The notes below the pieces were generated by a model. It had not been told where the DNA came from and ran no database searches. It saw only the letters and a program-made list of their open reading frames with translations. 62,955 nt of DNA from an uncultured Eubacteriales bacterium (GTDB lineage: Bacteria; Bacillota; Clostridia; Christensenellales; UMGS416). Numbering within the stretch: position 1 is the stretch's first letter; each line of letters opens with the position of its first letter. Below are positions 41,549-50,412 of the stretch, in pieces. The stretch is from assembly GCA_900542005.1 (NCBI GenBank), contig UQLW01000018.1, forward strand, positions 1-62,955. The letters are read 5' to 3'. Position numbers and translations under genes: made by a program.

Positions 41549-42028
41549 ATGAACGAACCGGTAACCTTCCGCCCGGCGCGGCCGGGTGACGAGGGGCTGA
41601 TACTCCGCTTTATCCGCCTGCTGGCTGAATATGAGCACATGCAGGATCAGGTGGTGGCCAGCGAAGCGCTGCTCACCGAATGGCTTTTTGAAAAAGGCAA
41701 GGCCGAAGTCATTTTTGCCGTTGCCGGCGGCCAGGAAGTCGGTATCGCCTTGTTTTTCCATAGCTTTTCCACCTTCCTTGGCCGTGCCGGGATCTATCTG
41801 GAGGACCTTTTCGTGCTGAAGGAATACCGGGGCCGGGGCTATGGCAAGGCCCTGCTCCGGGAGCTGGCCCGCATCGCCCTGGAGCGTGGCTGCGGCCGCT
41901 TGGAATGGGCCTGCCTTGATTGGAACCGCCCCAGCATTGACTTCTACCTCTCCGTGCATGCGCAGCCCATGGAAGAATGGACGACCTACCGCCTGACCGG
42001 CAAGACGCTGGAGGATATGGCCAAGTGA
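41549..42028 (+). CDS. GNAT-family N-acetyltransferase
   Basis: 159 aa. The acetyl-CoA pyrophosphate loop is visible in VLKEYRGRGYGKALLRELA (R/Q-x-x-G-x-G/A), followed by RLEWACLDWNRPSIDFY, as in the diamine/thialysine N-acetyltransferase group. GTGGAGG precedes the ATG, 3 nt after the previous stop. It is the last gene of the sulfatase operon. The acceptor is likely a small amine; a sulfonated or amino sugar is possible from context. Confidence 0.88.
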   Translation: MNEPVTFRPARPGDEGLILRFIRLLAEYEHMQDQVVASEALLTEWLFEKGKAEVIFAVAGGQEVGIALFFHSFSTFLGRAGIYLEDLFVLKEYRGRGYGKALLRELARIALERGCGRLEWACLDWNRPSIDFYLSVHAQPMEEWTTYRLTGKTLEDMAK

Positions 42029-42300
42029 TCCTGTAATAAGAAATCCCGCCGCTTTGGCGGAATGGTCATAAAACAGCAATTCACAAATTATCTTTGCAGC
42101 AGCGCCCTTGTGGAAGCTGCTGTTTTTTACAGTGAGGAACGCCGAAGGTCGGTAAGTGAATGTGCAAAGTCAAATGTGCAGAAGCAACAAAGCTCACAAA
42201 ACGGGATAAAAAACACCATTCAGCAAATTGCATCCATGAAACCAATGCAGTACAATTAAAATAGCAGTATTGTGGCAGGTTTGATTTTGGAGGATAGGGC
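42029..42300 (+). other. AT-rich intergenic stretch before the flavodoxin gene
   Basis: 272 nt whose composition changes abruptly to AT-rich about 30 nt after the acetyltransferase. No gene with a ribosome site seen; a TACAATTAAAATA-like promoter region near 42250 probably serves the next gene. Confidence 0.5.
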
Positions 42301-43020
42301 ATGACTGGAATTTTATATTTTAGTTCAACTGGTAACAGTTTATATATTGCACAAAGAATAAAGAATGCAATGGGCGGACAGATAAAATATATTCCGAACT
42401 ATGAGGGCGACGGAAGCGAATTTGAGAGAATTATTTTGGTTACGCCTATTTATTCCTACGGAATGCCTACCTTTGTATACGACATGATTCCAAGATTAAA
42501 CAAAACGACAGAACTGATCATGATTCAGAATTACGGCGGCATGGTAAGCGGTGCGGATTATTTCATATATCAGTACGCCATGGAGCATGCGCTGAACATC
42601 CAAGCGGTTTATTTGCTCAAAATGCCCGAGAATTTCACGATCACATTTACTGTACCGAAATTATACATCCATAACACGTTAAAAAGTGCAGACAGGCGGA
42701 TTGACAATGTAATCAGCAGAATCCATTTGGGCGATTACAGAGTACCCAAGAAATGTAAGACTAAAAGAGATGTATACCTTAAAAACAAATCCAACTGGCA
42801 TCTGATTGGCGAGGATTTTTCAACAACGGATGCCTGCATAAAATGCGGGAAATGCATTTCTGTTTGTCCAGCGCACAACATCTGCATGAACGATGGAAAA
42901 ATTGTTTTTCTAAACAAATGTATTGCCTGCCTGGGGTGCTATCACCGCTGCCCGCAAAGGACAATTGTTTATAAAGAAAGAATAAAAAAAAGACAGATAT
43001 ATCAATCCCAATGTGAATGA
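42301..43020 (+). CDS. EFR1-type flavodoxin-ferredoxin fusion protein
   Basis: 239 aa. An N-terminal flavodoxin-like domain (GILYFSSTGNSLYIAQRI holds the FMN phosphate loop S-S-T-G-N-S) and a C-terminal 2x[4Fe-4S] ferredoxin with CIKCGKCISVCP and CIACLGCYHRCP. Proteins of this kind pass electrons between flavin and Fe-S partners in anaerobes. Codons are much AT-richer than the neighbours, with AAA/ATT-type choices, suggesting acquisition from a low-GC donor. GGAGGATAGGGC precedes the ATG. A terminator follows. Confidence 0.9.
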   Translation: MTGILYFSSTGNSLYIAQRIKNAMGGQIKYIPNYEGDGSEFERIILVTPIYSYGMPTFVYDMIPRLNKTTELIMIQNYGGMVSGADYFIYQYAMEHALNIQAVYLLKMPENFTITFTVPKLYIHNTLKSADRRIDNVISRIHLGDYRVPKKCKTKRDVYLKNKSNWHLIGEDFSTTDACIKCGKCISVCPAHNICMNDGKIVFLNKCIACLGCYHRCPQRTIVYKERIKKRQIYQSQCE

Positions 43021-43064
43021 AAGTCATATTGGCAAAGATATGTAGAAATTGAGCAATGCAAGAC

Positions 43065-43097
43065 AGAGCGATTAGCGTAAGCTGGTCGCTCTTTTTC
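43065..43097 (+). terminator. Terminator of the flavodoxin-ferredoxin gene
   Basis: AGAGCGA / TCGCTCT stem, 14-nt loop, T run. Confidence 0.8.
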
Positions 43098-43146
43098 TTA
43101 TCCGATAAGGGCGCCCTTATACACCACCTGTGGTAGTGTGTGCGTA

Positions 43147-43175
43147 AACAGAAACGGCATGACCGAAGTCATGCC
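43147..43175 (-). terminator. Terminator of the protease/TPR gene
   Basis: Minus strand GGCATGAC-TTCG-GTCATGCC stem-loop followed by GTTTCTGTTT. A second hairpin CCCGCCGC/GCGGCGGG lies between it and the stop codon (43206-43231). Confidence 0.8.
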
Positions 43176-43244
43176 GTCCCTGCAAAACAATACTTTACTG
43201 TTTTATGCCCCCCGCCGCTTTCGCGGCGGGATTTTTGCTTGGGC

Positions 43245-45779
43245 TTATCTGCGGGTCATGCGGTAGGTTTTGCCATTTTTATGGGCATAAATATGGATCA
43301 CGTTCCTGCTTTCGATTTCAATCGTGAAAAGGTCGCGCGCATCCTCCTCATGGCCTTCCCTATATAAATAGAAGGTTCCATCCCGAATGCCATAAAAGTC
43401 GCCATAGTCAAACCAAGGAAGGTCATAGGAAATGTGTCCGTCCGATTCCATGATAAAGTAGTGGCCATCGCCCTTCCAGGTGCCTTCCAGGAAATCCTGC
43501 ATCATATAGTGGCTGTAGATCTGCTTTTCCGCTCCCGCGTCGCCTAAATAATCAAGCAGCTCAAAAACATCGTTCGTCGATAAGATTTTCACATATTTTT
43601 TGGTTTCCTTATAGCTCCCTGTCTTGGCAAAATACTGCAGCGCCTTTGTTGTATTGCCCTGATTGTAGTAGGCGACCGCTTTCCTGTAAATCCCGTCAAT
43701 TACCGCATCCCACACCGTTTTCATCTCGGGCATGCTGCGGTATTCCTTCAGCACCGCATAAGCCTTCATCAGGTCATCCTTTTCCATCAGCTCCGTTGCA
43801 TACCCCGTCAGGGCGCCCTGCAGCTGCAGCTGCGAATCGGCATAATCCCCTAACGCCTCAAACAGGCTGACCGCCTGGCTATAGGCGCCATGCTGCGCAT
43901 ACAGGCAGGCCAAATCGTATTGGGCCGCGGTCACCCTTTCGGCAGCGACCAGGGGATGCTCCATATCCCGCTCCGCTTCGGGGCCGTAGAGGAAGGTATC
44001 CACCCGCTCCTTGGCTTGCTGAAGGTCGCCTCTTTGGATTAAGGCGCCGGCTTCGTCCATCATGTTCCGGTAGTCCCGCTCCGCTATCCGCTCTTTGGTC
44101 TGCTTCAGCAGCTCCGGCGCTACCAGGAAGCTGCCTAACCGCTCAAGCTGCGCCAGCGCCTGCTCATATTCGCCCTGATCCAGGAGCAGCCCCGCCGCTG
44201 CCAGCGCCCGCAGCGACGCCACATCGCCCTGGATAAAGTTGGGCACGCCCTGAAGCAGCCTGGCCGCCTCATCAAAATCATAGCGCTGCAGGCATGCCAT
44301 CGCCTGGCTGCGCTGATCCGATTTAACCATATAAAAGCCGGCCATTCCCCCAAGGGCCGCAAGGAGGCACGAAGCGCCCAGAATGACGGCCAAGCGCCTT
44401 TTGTTCACCGGGCGGCGCGTTTTAGGCGGCCGCAGGGGAGCGGAGCGGGCGGGCAGAACCGGCTGATCCAGGTCCAGCGCTTGCAGCAAGTCCTCCATGG
44501 CCGTATACCGGTCTGCCGGCTTCAGCTCCAGCGCCTTGCGCAGCGCGGCGCGCTGGGCCGCCTCCAGCGGGAGCCCATCCAGCGTCCGCTCCGTCTCCCC
44601 ATCCCCCTCATACCGGCTCAGCGGATGCGGCAGCGGTCGGCCCGAAAGGGCATAATACAGCAGAGCGCCCGCTTGATAGACGGCTGTCCAGCCGCCGGTT
44701 GCGCTGCCCATGAGCTGCTCCGGCGCCGGCGCGCCCACCCTGCCTGCGGCGCGTCTCAGCAAATACGCCCGGCCGCTGGCGGCGGAAACCCGGACATGCT
44801 GCGCCGCCAGCTGCGGCAGCCCCTTGCCGGACGCCTCCTGAGCCGCCGCTTTCTGCAGCATGCCGCCCAAGAGATAGGCCGCCATGCCAAGGCTCATCGG
44901 CCCGCTTTTTGCCAGGTAGTCCGCCAGCGGTGGATCGCGGCGGCTGGGCCTGACTCCGCCGTCCCTACGCCTTAGCCGCACGACAAGGAGCACGCCGGCC
45001 GCTGCGCCCAGGGCCGCCAGCAGCGCGATCAACGCCGCGATCCACCATCTGCCGGTGGGGCGCTCCGCCGCCTGATAGGCAATATCCCGATCCTCCAGGC
45101 TTTCTATCAGCTCCTGAACGGCTACCGCGCCGTTCATATTCCAATCGGTGGCGGATCCAAAGGTATTGATCCCGACCACCGCCCCCTGCTCGTTCACCAG
45201 GGGGCCGCCGGAATTTCCCTCCGATAGCGCGGCATTGATCTGCAGGGCCATAATATCCGGCCCACCCTCCACATATCTCATCCTGCGCACCGCGCTGATG
45301 ATGCCGTCCGTCATGGTCACATCCCCGGCCGTATCGTCCCCCCGGGCAAAGAGGTCGCTGGCCGAGCCGGGGAACCCCAGCGCATAGACCTTCTCGCCTG
45401 CCTGGGGCTGTTCCGCACATAAGGCCAGCGGAGCCAGCCCCTTCGCCGGCTCCTGAAGCTTCAACAGGCACAGATCCCGCTCCGGCATGGTGTAATAGCA
45501 TGTGGCCTCCACCCCGTCATATGCCCCGTAATACACCATGCAGGCCGTTCCCGCCTCCCCGCCCACATGGTCGTTGGTCACAATGTAAGCTGCCGGCTGG
45601 CCCGGCTCCCCAAGGGCAAATCCCGATCCGGTTCCGATCAGCGCCCCATCCTGCGTCCGGTAAACCTCGATATAGACCACGCCGGAGCGCGCCTCCAGCA
45701 CCGCCTGAGGGATCCCGTCGGCCAAAGCGCTTCCCATGCAGCATACCCACGCCAGCAGGACGATCCACAGCTTTTTCAT
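43245..45779 (-). CDS. Trypsin-like protease / pseudokinase C-lobe / TPR membrane fusion
   Basis: 844 aa. Signal peptide 1-20. An HtrA-like serine protease domain at 25-225 has an intact triad: His71 (TNDHV), Asp102 (ERDLCLLKL), Ser190 (SEGNSGGPL). Membrane span 245-268. Residues 285-435 look like the C-lobe of a Ser/Thr kinase (APEQL, AVYQAGALLYYALSGRPL, KALELKPADRYTAMEDLLQAL) with no ATP-binding N-lobe and no HRD/DFG residues. Second span 462-484. Helical TPR-like repeats run to about 760, then a lipocalin-like beta tail. Protease and TPR parts would face out and the pseudokinase in. Probably an envelope stress sensor. Confidence 0.85.
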   Translation of the reverse strand: MKKLWIVLLAWVCCMGSALADGIPQAVLEARSGVVYIEVYRTQDGALIGTGSGFALGEPGQPAAYIVTNDHVGGEAGTACMVYYGAYDGVEATCYYTMPERDLCLLKLQEPAKGLAPLALCAEQPQAGEKVYALGFPGSASDLFARGDDTAGDVTMTDGIISAVRRMRYVEGGPDIMALQINAALSEGNSGGPLVNEQGAVVGINTFGSATDWNMNGAVAVQELIESLEDRDIAYQAAERPTGRWWIAALIALLAALGAAAGVLLVVRLRRRDGGVRPSRRDPPLADYLAKSGPMSLGMAAYLLGGMLQKAAAQEASGKGLPQLAAQHVRVSAASGRAYLLRRAAGRVGAPAPEQLMGSATGGWTAVYQAGALLYYALSGRPLPHPLSRYEGDGETERTLDGLPLEAAQRAALRKALELKPADRYTAMEDLLQALDLDQPVLPARSAPLRPPKTRRPVNKRRLAVILGASCLLAALGGMAGFYMVKSDQRSQAMACLQRYDFDEAARLLQGVPNFIQGDVASLRALAAAGLLLDQGEYEQALAQLERLGSFLVAPELLKQTKERIAERDYRNMMDEAGALIQRGDLQQAKERVDTFLYGPEAERDMEHPLVAAERVTAAQYDLACLYAQHGAYSQAVSLFEALGDYADSQLQLQGALTGYATELMEKDDLMKAYAVLKEYRSMPEMKTVWDAVIDGIYRKAVAYYNQGNTTKALQYFAKTGSYKETKKYVKILSTNDVFELLDYLGDAGAEKQIYSHYMMQDFLEGTWKGDGHYFIMESDGHISYDLPWFDYGDFYGIRDGTFYLYREGHEEDARDLFTIEIESRNVIHIYAHKNGKTYRMTRR

Positions 45780-45911
45780 GGCTCTTCCCCTTTGTTTTCG
45801 CTCTTTGCGAGATTTTACGAGATAATCTAAAAACAGTATATCACAAAGCGCTTAGCTTGATCTATCCCCTTTTCCCGTTTTTTCCAACCGCATAGAGGCG
45901 CTCTGGCCAAC

Positions 45912-45951
45912 AAAAAAATACCCTTTCCGGGCTGTTATGCCAGGAAAGGGT
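45912..45951 (-). terminator. Terminator of the GAPDH gene
   Basis: Minus strand ACCCTTTCC / GGAAAGGGT stem with a 14-nt loop, followed by ATTTTTTTG. Confidence 0.85.
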
Positions 45952-45971
45952 AGGATGACCGATGGAATGGA

Positions 45972-47006
<1,035 letters not shown>

Positions 47007-47070
47007 TTTGGGTTTCCTCCTGTTTATCTTAATGGTATTTCCCGAAAACTAGGTTTCTTGTACCTTTGCT

Positions 47071-47100
47071 ATTATACCCTATTTACCCGCCGCATGGCAA
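47071..47100 (-). promoter_or_regulatory. Promoter of gap
   Basis: Minus strand TTGCCA, 18 bp, TATAAT. Confidence 0.7.
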
Positions 47101-47146
47101 GGTTTTACCCGGCAAAAAGTGGCCGGGCAGAATTGGACACTTTATA

Positions 47147-47162
47147 GGGGCCCGGGCCGAAA
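47147..47162. repeat. GGGGCCCGGGCC repeat, copy 1
   Basis: GGGGCCCGGGCCGAAA, repeated exactly at 47256-47271 and in its first 12 bases at 60025-60036. All three copies are intergenic; the core GGCCCGGGCC is palindromic. Confidence 0.6.
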
Positions 47163-47255
47163 CCGTCCCGCTTTCACCCCTACCTGCGGTCGCTAACCTC
47201 ACCGAAGGCTCCGGCGGCCTTCGCCCGCCTCTGCCATAACGCTTCGGCCTTATCA

Positions 47256-47271
47256 GGGGCCCGGGCCGAAA
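47256..47271. repeat. GGGGCCCGGGCC repeat, copy 2
   Basis: Same 16-base unit as at 47147, about 110 bp away in the gap-to-aminopeptidase spacer. The 287-nt spacer otherwise holds the gap promoter and no gene. Confidence 0.6.
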
Positions 47272-47293
47272 GCCTCCCGCCGGAGCGTCATAT

Positions 47294-48409
47294 TTACATC
47301 AGGTTTTCCGGGTTCAGGCACTCCAGCTCCGGCAGCACAAACCGGCCGTCCTTGCGGATCAGCACATCATCAAAATAGATCTCGCCGCCGCCATAGGCCG
47401 GGGTCTGCACCAGCACAAGATCCCAGTGGATGGCGCTGTGATTGCCGTTTGGCGCTTCGTCATAGCAGTTGCCCGGCGTCAGATGGATGGATCCTGCGAT
47501 CTTCTCGTCAAACAGCGTATCCTTCATGGGCACGTTGATATAGGGGTTGACGCCGAAGGAGAATTCCCCGATATACCGCGCGCCCTCATCGGTGTTGAGC
47601 ACGGCCTCCAGCTGCTCGGGCAGGTTGGCGCTGCTTTCGATGATACGGCCGTTCTCAAAGGTAAAGGAGATGCCCTCAAAGGTATTGGACTGATACAGCG
47701 CCGGGGTGTTGTAGGTAATCCGCCCATTGACCGATTCGCGCACCGGCGCGGTATAGATCTCGCCGTCGGGGATGTTGCAGAGCCCATCGCACTTGACGGC
47801 GGGAATGCCCTTAATGGAGAAGCTCAGATCCGTCCCCGGGCCGGTAATCCGCACGCGGTCCGTGCGCTCCATCAGCGCCTTCAGGGCGTCCATGGCGCGG
47901 CTCATCTTGGAATAGTCCAGATTGCACACGTTGAAGTAATAATCCTCAAAGGCCTCGGTGCTCATATCCGCCATCTGCGCCATGGAGGGCGAAGGATAGC
48001 GCAGCACGCACCAGTGGGTCTTGGGCACGCGGATGCCGCTGTGCACCCGGGCTGAATAGATCTTGGCGTAGGCCCGGGTCTGTTCGCCGGGCACATCGTT
48101 CATCTCCGAGGCGTTATCCCCGCCGCGCAGGCCGATATAGGCGTCCATCTGGCTCATGAACTCGGCGTCGCGCTGCGCTGTAAACTCCATCTGCTCCTGG
48201 GTCATGCCCATCAGCAGGGCGCGCTGCGTAGAGGCCTCCCGCAGCCAGACAAAGGGCAGCGCCTTTGCCTCATAGGCGGCCGCCACCAGGGCGTTCACCA
48301 GCTCGAAATGCTGGCCCGTCGCTTCAATCAGCACCTTGTCGCCGGGCTTTACCCGGCAGGAGTAGAAAATCAGGTTATGGGCCAGTTGGTCAATCCGCGG
48401 ATCCTTCAT
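47294..48409 (-). CDS. M29-family metalloaminopeptidase (AmpS-like)
   Basis: 371 aa, the normal size of M29 aminopeptidases. Family blocks: VKPGDKVLIEA, TGPGTDLSFSIKG, NIPDGEIYTAPV (metal-ligand Glu), GRITYN, AVLNTDEGARYIGEFSFGVNP and GNHSAIHWDLVL with the conserved His and Asp. A cytoplasmic dinuclear metal enzyme that removes N-terminal residues from peptides. Its start overlaps the end of the beta-galactosidase gene by 20 bp, so it is translated from the same transcript, although the functions look unrelated. Confidence 0.93.
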   Translation of the reverse strand: MKDPRIDQLAHNLIFYSCRVKPGDKVLIEATGQHFELVNALVAAAYEAKALPFVWLREASTQRALLMGMTQEQMEFTAQRDAEFMSQMDAYIGLRGGDNASEMNDVPGEQTRAYAKIYSARVHSGIRVPKTHWCVLRYPSPSMAQMADMSTEAFEDYYFNVCNLDYSKMSRAMDALKALMERTDRVRITGPGTDLSFSIKGIPAVKCDGLCNIPDGEIYTAPVRESVNGRITYNTPALYQSNTFEGISFTFENGRIIESSANLPEQLEAVLNTDEGARYIGEFSFGVNPYINVPMKDTLFDEKIAGSIHLTPGNCYDEAPNGNHSAIHWDLVLVQTPAYGGGEIYFDDVLIRKDGRFVLPELECLNPENLM

Positions 48410-50174
48410 GGGATGCTCCTTCTTCCTTTAGTTGGTCCAGGATCGGGCTCTCCAGCAGCTGCACGCCGCCCTTGAGCCCGCCCTGCAGGTCGAATACCTC
48501 TACCACGTTTTCGCCGGCCTTGAGCAGGGGCGCCGGTACATACAGCGTCTGCTGGGGGCCACGCTGGTCGTAGCGCCCCAGGTGGAAGCCGTTGATCCAT
48601 ACCTCGCCCCGGTGGCCTCCCTCCACCTGAAGGAAAGTGTCGCCGGTCTTCTCCAGCGTAAAGCGCCCCCGGTAAAAGGACGGCCCCTTTGCCTGCGCGG
48701 CCCAGCTCAGGCGGCTTCGGTCCGTCATGGGCAGCCGGTAGATGTCATAATGGTACAGGTTCTGCTGGCCCAGGCTGATCAGCTTGGTGATCCCCTTGTG
48801 ATCGGCCAGATAGGGGCCATAATTCACGCGGCCGCCGCCCATTACCAGCACGTCCAGCCTCGCGCCCTTTGCCGGGATCGTCAGCCGGATATCATCCTTG
48901 GGGCCGTCGCGCAGCACGCGCCCCACCCAGGCGCCGTCCAGGAATACCTCGGCCCTGTCGTGCACCTCGTCCAGGATCAGGGGGAAATCGGCCCGGGGGC
49001 CGGAAATATGCGTGCGATACAGGATATAGCCGTATCCCTGCCCGACCTTTTCCATGGGCTCCGGGCAGGCCTCGTGGACGGGCGCCGGGTCCAGCGCATC
49101 CAGGTTGTCCATCAGCGCTGCGCATTCGTCCAGGGCGACCCGCCCGGGCGCGATCCGCGCCGCCGGCGCAGGCAGCTCCATATCCGGCAGCTGCGTATAC
49201 CGGCCCAGCACCTCGCGCACAGCCCAGTATTTGTCCGTGGGCTGCCCGTCCTCGGTCAGCAGGCAGTTGTAATCATAGCTGGACACGTCCTCCTGGTAGT
49301 GCCCGCCATGGTTGGCCCCCGCCATATAGCCGAAATTGGTCCCTCCATGGCCCATGTAAAAGTTCACCGAAGCGCCGCTTGCCAGGATGGCGTCCGTCTC
49401 CCAGGCCACATCCTCCGCCGTGCGGGTGATGTGCGGCTCGCCCCAATGGTCGAACCAGCCAATCCAGAACTCCATGCACATCATGGGGCCGCGCTTTTCA
49501 TATTCCGCCAGCTTGGCAAAGGCTTCCGCCGAGCGGGAGCCAAAGTTGGCCGTCTTGAACACGTCCGGCAGGGTGCCGCCCTGCAGCATGAAATCCGTAG
49601 GGCCGTCGGAGGTAAAAAGCGGCACCTCCACACCCCGGGCTATCATGCCGCGCCGCAGATAGTCCAGGTAGGCGGCGTCGTTGCCATAGGAGCCGTATTC
49701 ATTTTCCACCTGCATGGCGATGATCGGGCCGCCCCGGGTCGACTGCAGGGAACAAAGCCGCGGGATCAGCACGTCAAACCATTGATCCACCGCGGCCAGA
49801 TAGGGGCCGTTCATGCATCGCAGGCGGATGTTGTCATCGGCCAGCAGCCACCAGGGCAGGCCGCCGAAATCCCATTCCGTGCAGATATAGGGGCCCGGCC
49901 GCACAATTGCGTGCATACCCAGCTCGCCGATCATACGGATAAAGGCCTCAATATCCAGCATGTCCTCAAAGCAGTATTGCCGCTCCGGCCCGGGCTGATG
50001 CAGGTTCCAGGCCACATAGGTCTCGATGGCGTTGAAGCCCGCCGCCTTCAGCTTCAGCAGCCGGTCGCGCCAGTAGGCCCGCGGCGTACGGAAATAGTGC
50101 ATCGCCGCCGACAGCAGCCGAATTGGCTTGCCGTCCAGTTCAAAACGGTTCTCTTGGATGGTCAGATTGCCCAT
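48390..50174 (-). CDS. Glycoside hydrolase family 35 beta-galactosidase
   Basis: 594 aa, typical for bacterial GH35. Family blocks: RLLSAAMHYFRTPRAYWRDRL, NAIETYVAWNLHQPG, VRPGPYICTEWDFGGLPWWL, the acid/base Glu in QVENEYGSYG and the nucleophile Glu in MMCMEFWIGWFDHWG. A jelly-roll C-terminal domain follows. No signal peptide, so it hydrolyses imported galactosides in the cytoplasm. It could release galactose used elsewhere; the galactonate operon at 30 kb is not linked. Start ATG 50174 has CAGGAGGC upstream. Confidence 0.95.
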   Translation of the reverse strand: MGNLTIQENRFELDGKPIRLLSAAMHYFRTPRAYWRDRLLKLKAAGFNAIETYVAWNLHQPGPERQYCFEDMLDIEAFIRMIGELGMHAIVRPGPYICTEWDFGGLPWWLLADDNIRLRCMNGPYLAAVDQWFDVLIPRLCSLQSTRGGPIIAMQVENEYGSYGNDAAYLDYLRRGMIARGVEVPLFTSDGPTDFMLQGGTLPDVFKTANFGSRSAEAFAKLAEYEKRGPMMCMEFWIGWFDHWGEPHITRTAEDVAWETDAILASGASVNFYMGHGGTNFGYMAGANHGGHYQEDVSSYDYNCLLTEDGQPTDKYWAVREVLGRYTQLPDMELPAPAARIAPGRVALDECAALMDNLDALDPAPVHEACPEPMEKVGQGYGYILYRTHISGPRADFPLILDEVHDRAEVFLDGAWVGRVLRDGPKDDIRLTIPAKGARLDVLVMGGGRVNYGPYLADHKGITKLISLGQQNLYHYDIYRLPMTDRSRLSWAAQAKGPSFYRGRFTLEKTGDTFLQVEGGHRGEVWINGFHLGRYDQRGPQQTLYVPAPLLKAGENVVEVFDLQGGLKGGVQLLESPILDQLKEEGASHEGSAD

Positions 50175-50293
50175 TTGCGCCTCCTGTCCCGATTATTTTA
50201 TTTTACTATACCACAATCCTCCCCTGCCCGCCACCCGGAGCGGACAAGTTATTGCAGCACTGTTACAAGGATATTAAGTTGGGGGCTAATTGT

Positions 50294-50322
50294 TTGCTTT
50301 CATCGAAGGCTTGCCCTATAAT
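50294..50322 (+). promoter_or_regulatory. Promoter of the CARDB-like surface protein
   Basis: TTGCTT at 50294-50299, 17 bp, TATAAT at 50317-50322. Confidence 0.75.
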
Positions 50323-50412
50323 GATACATGCAAAATAGGGAAGGAATACGCTATGCCCTCCGGGCCCTGCTATCTTCAGGTAAAGCAGCCTTCCCTAAGG
50401 AGGAAGATACGG

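Noticed and set aside
48432..50321. 629-codon plus-strand frame antisense to the GH35 gene
   Set aside because: Shadow frame; the minus strand carries all catalytic GH35 motifs.
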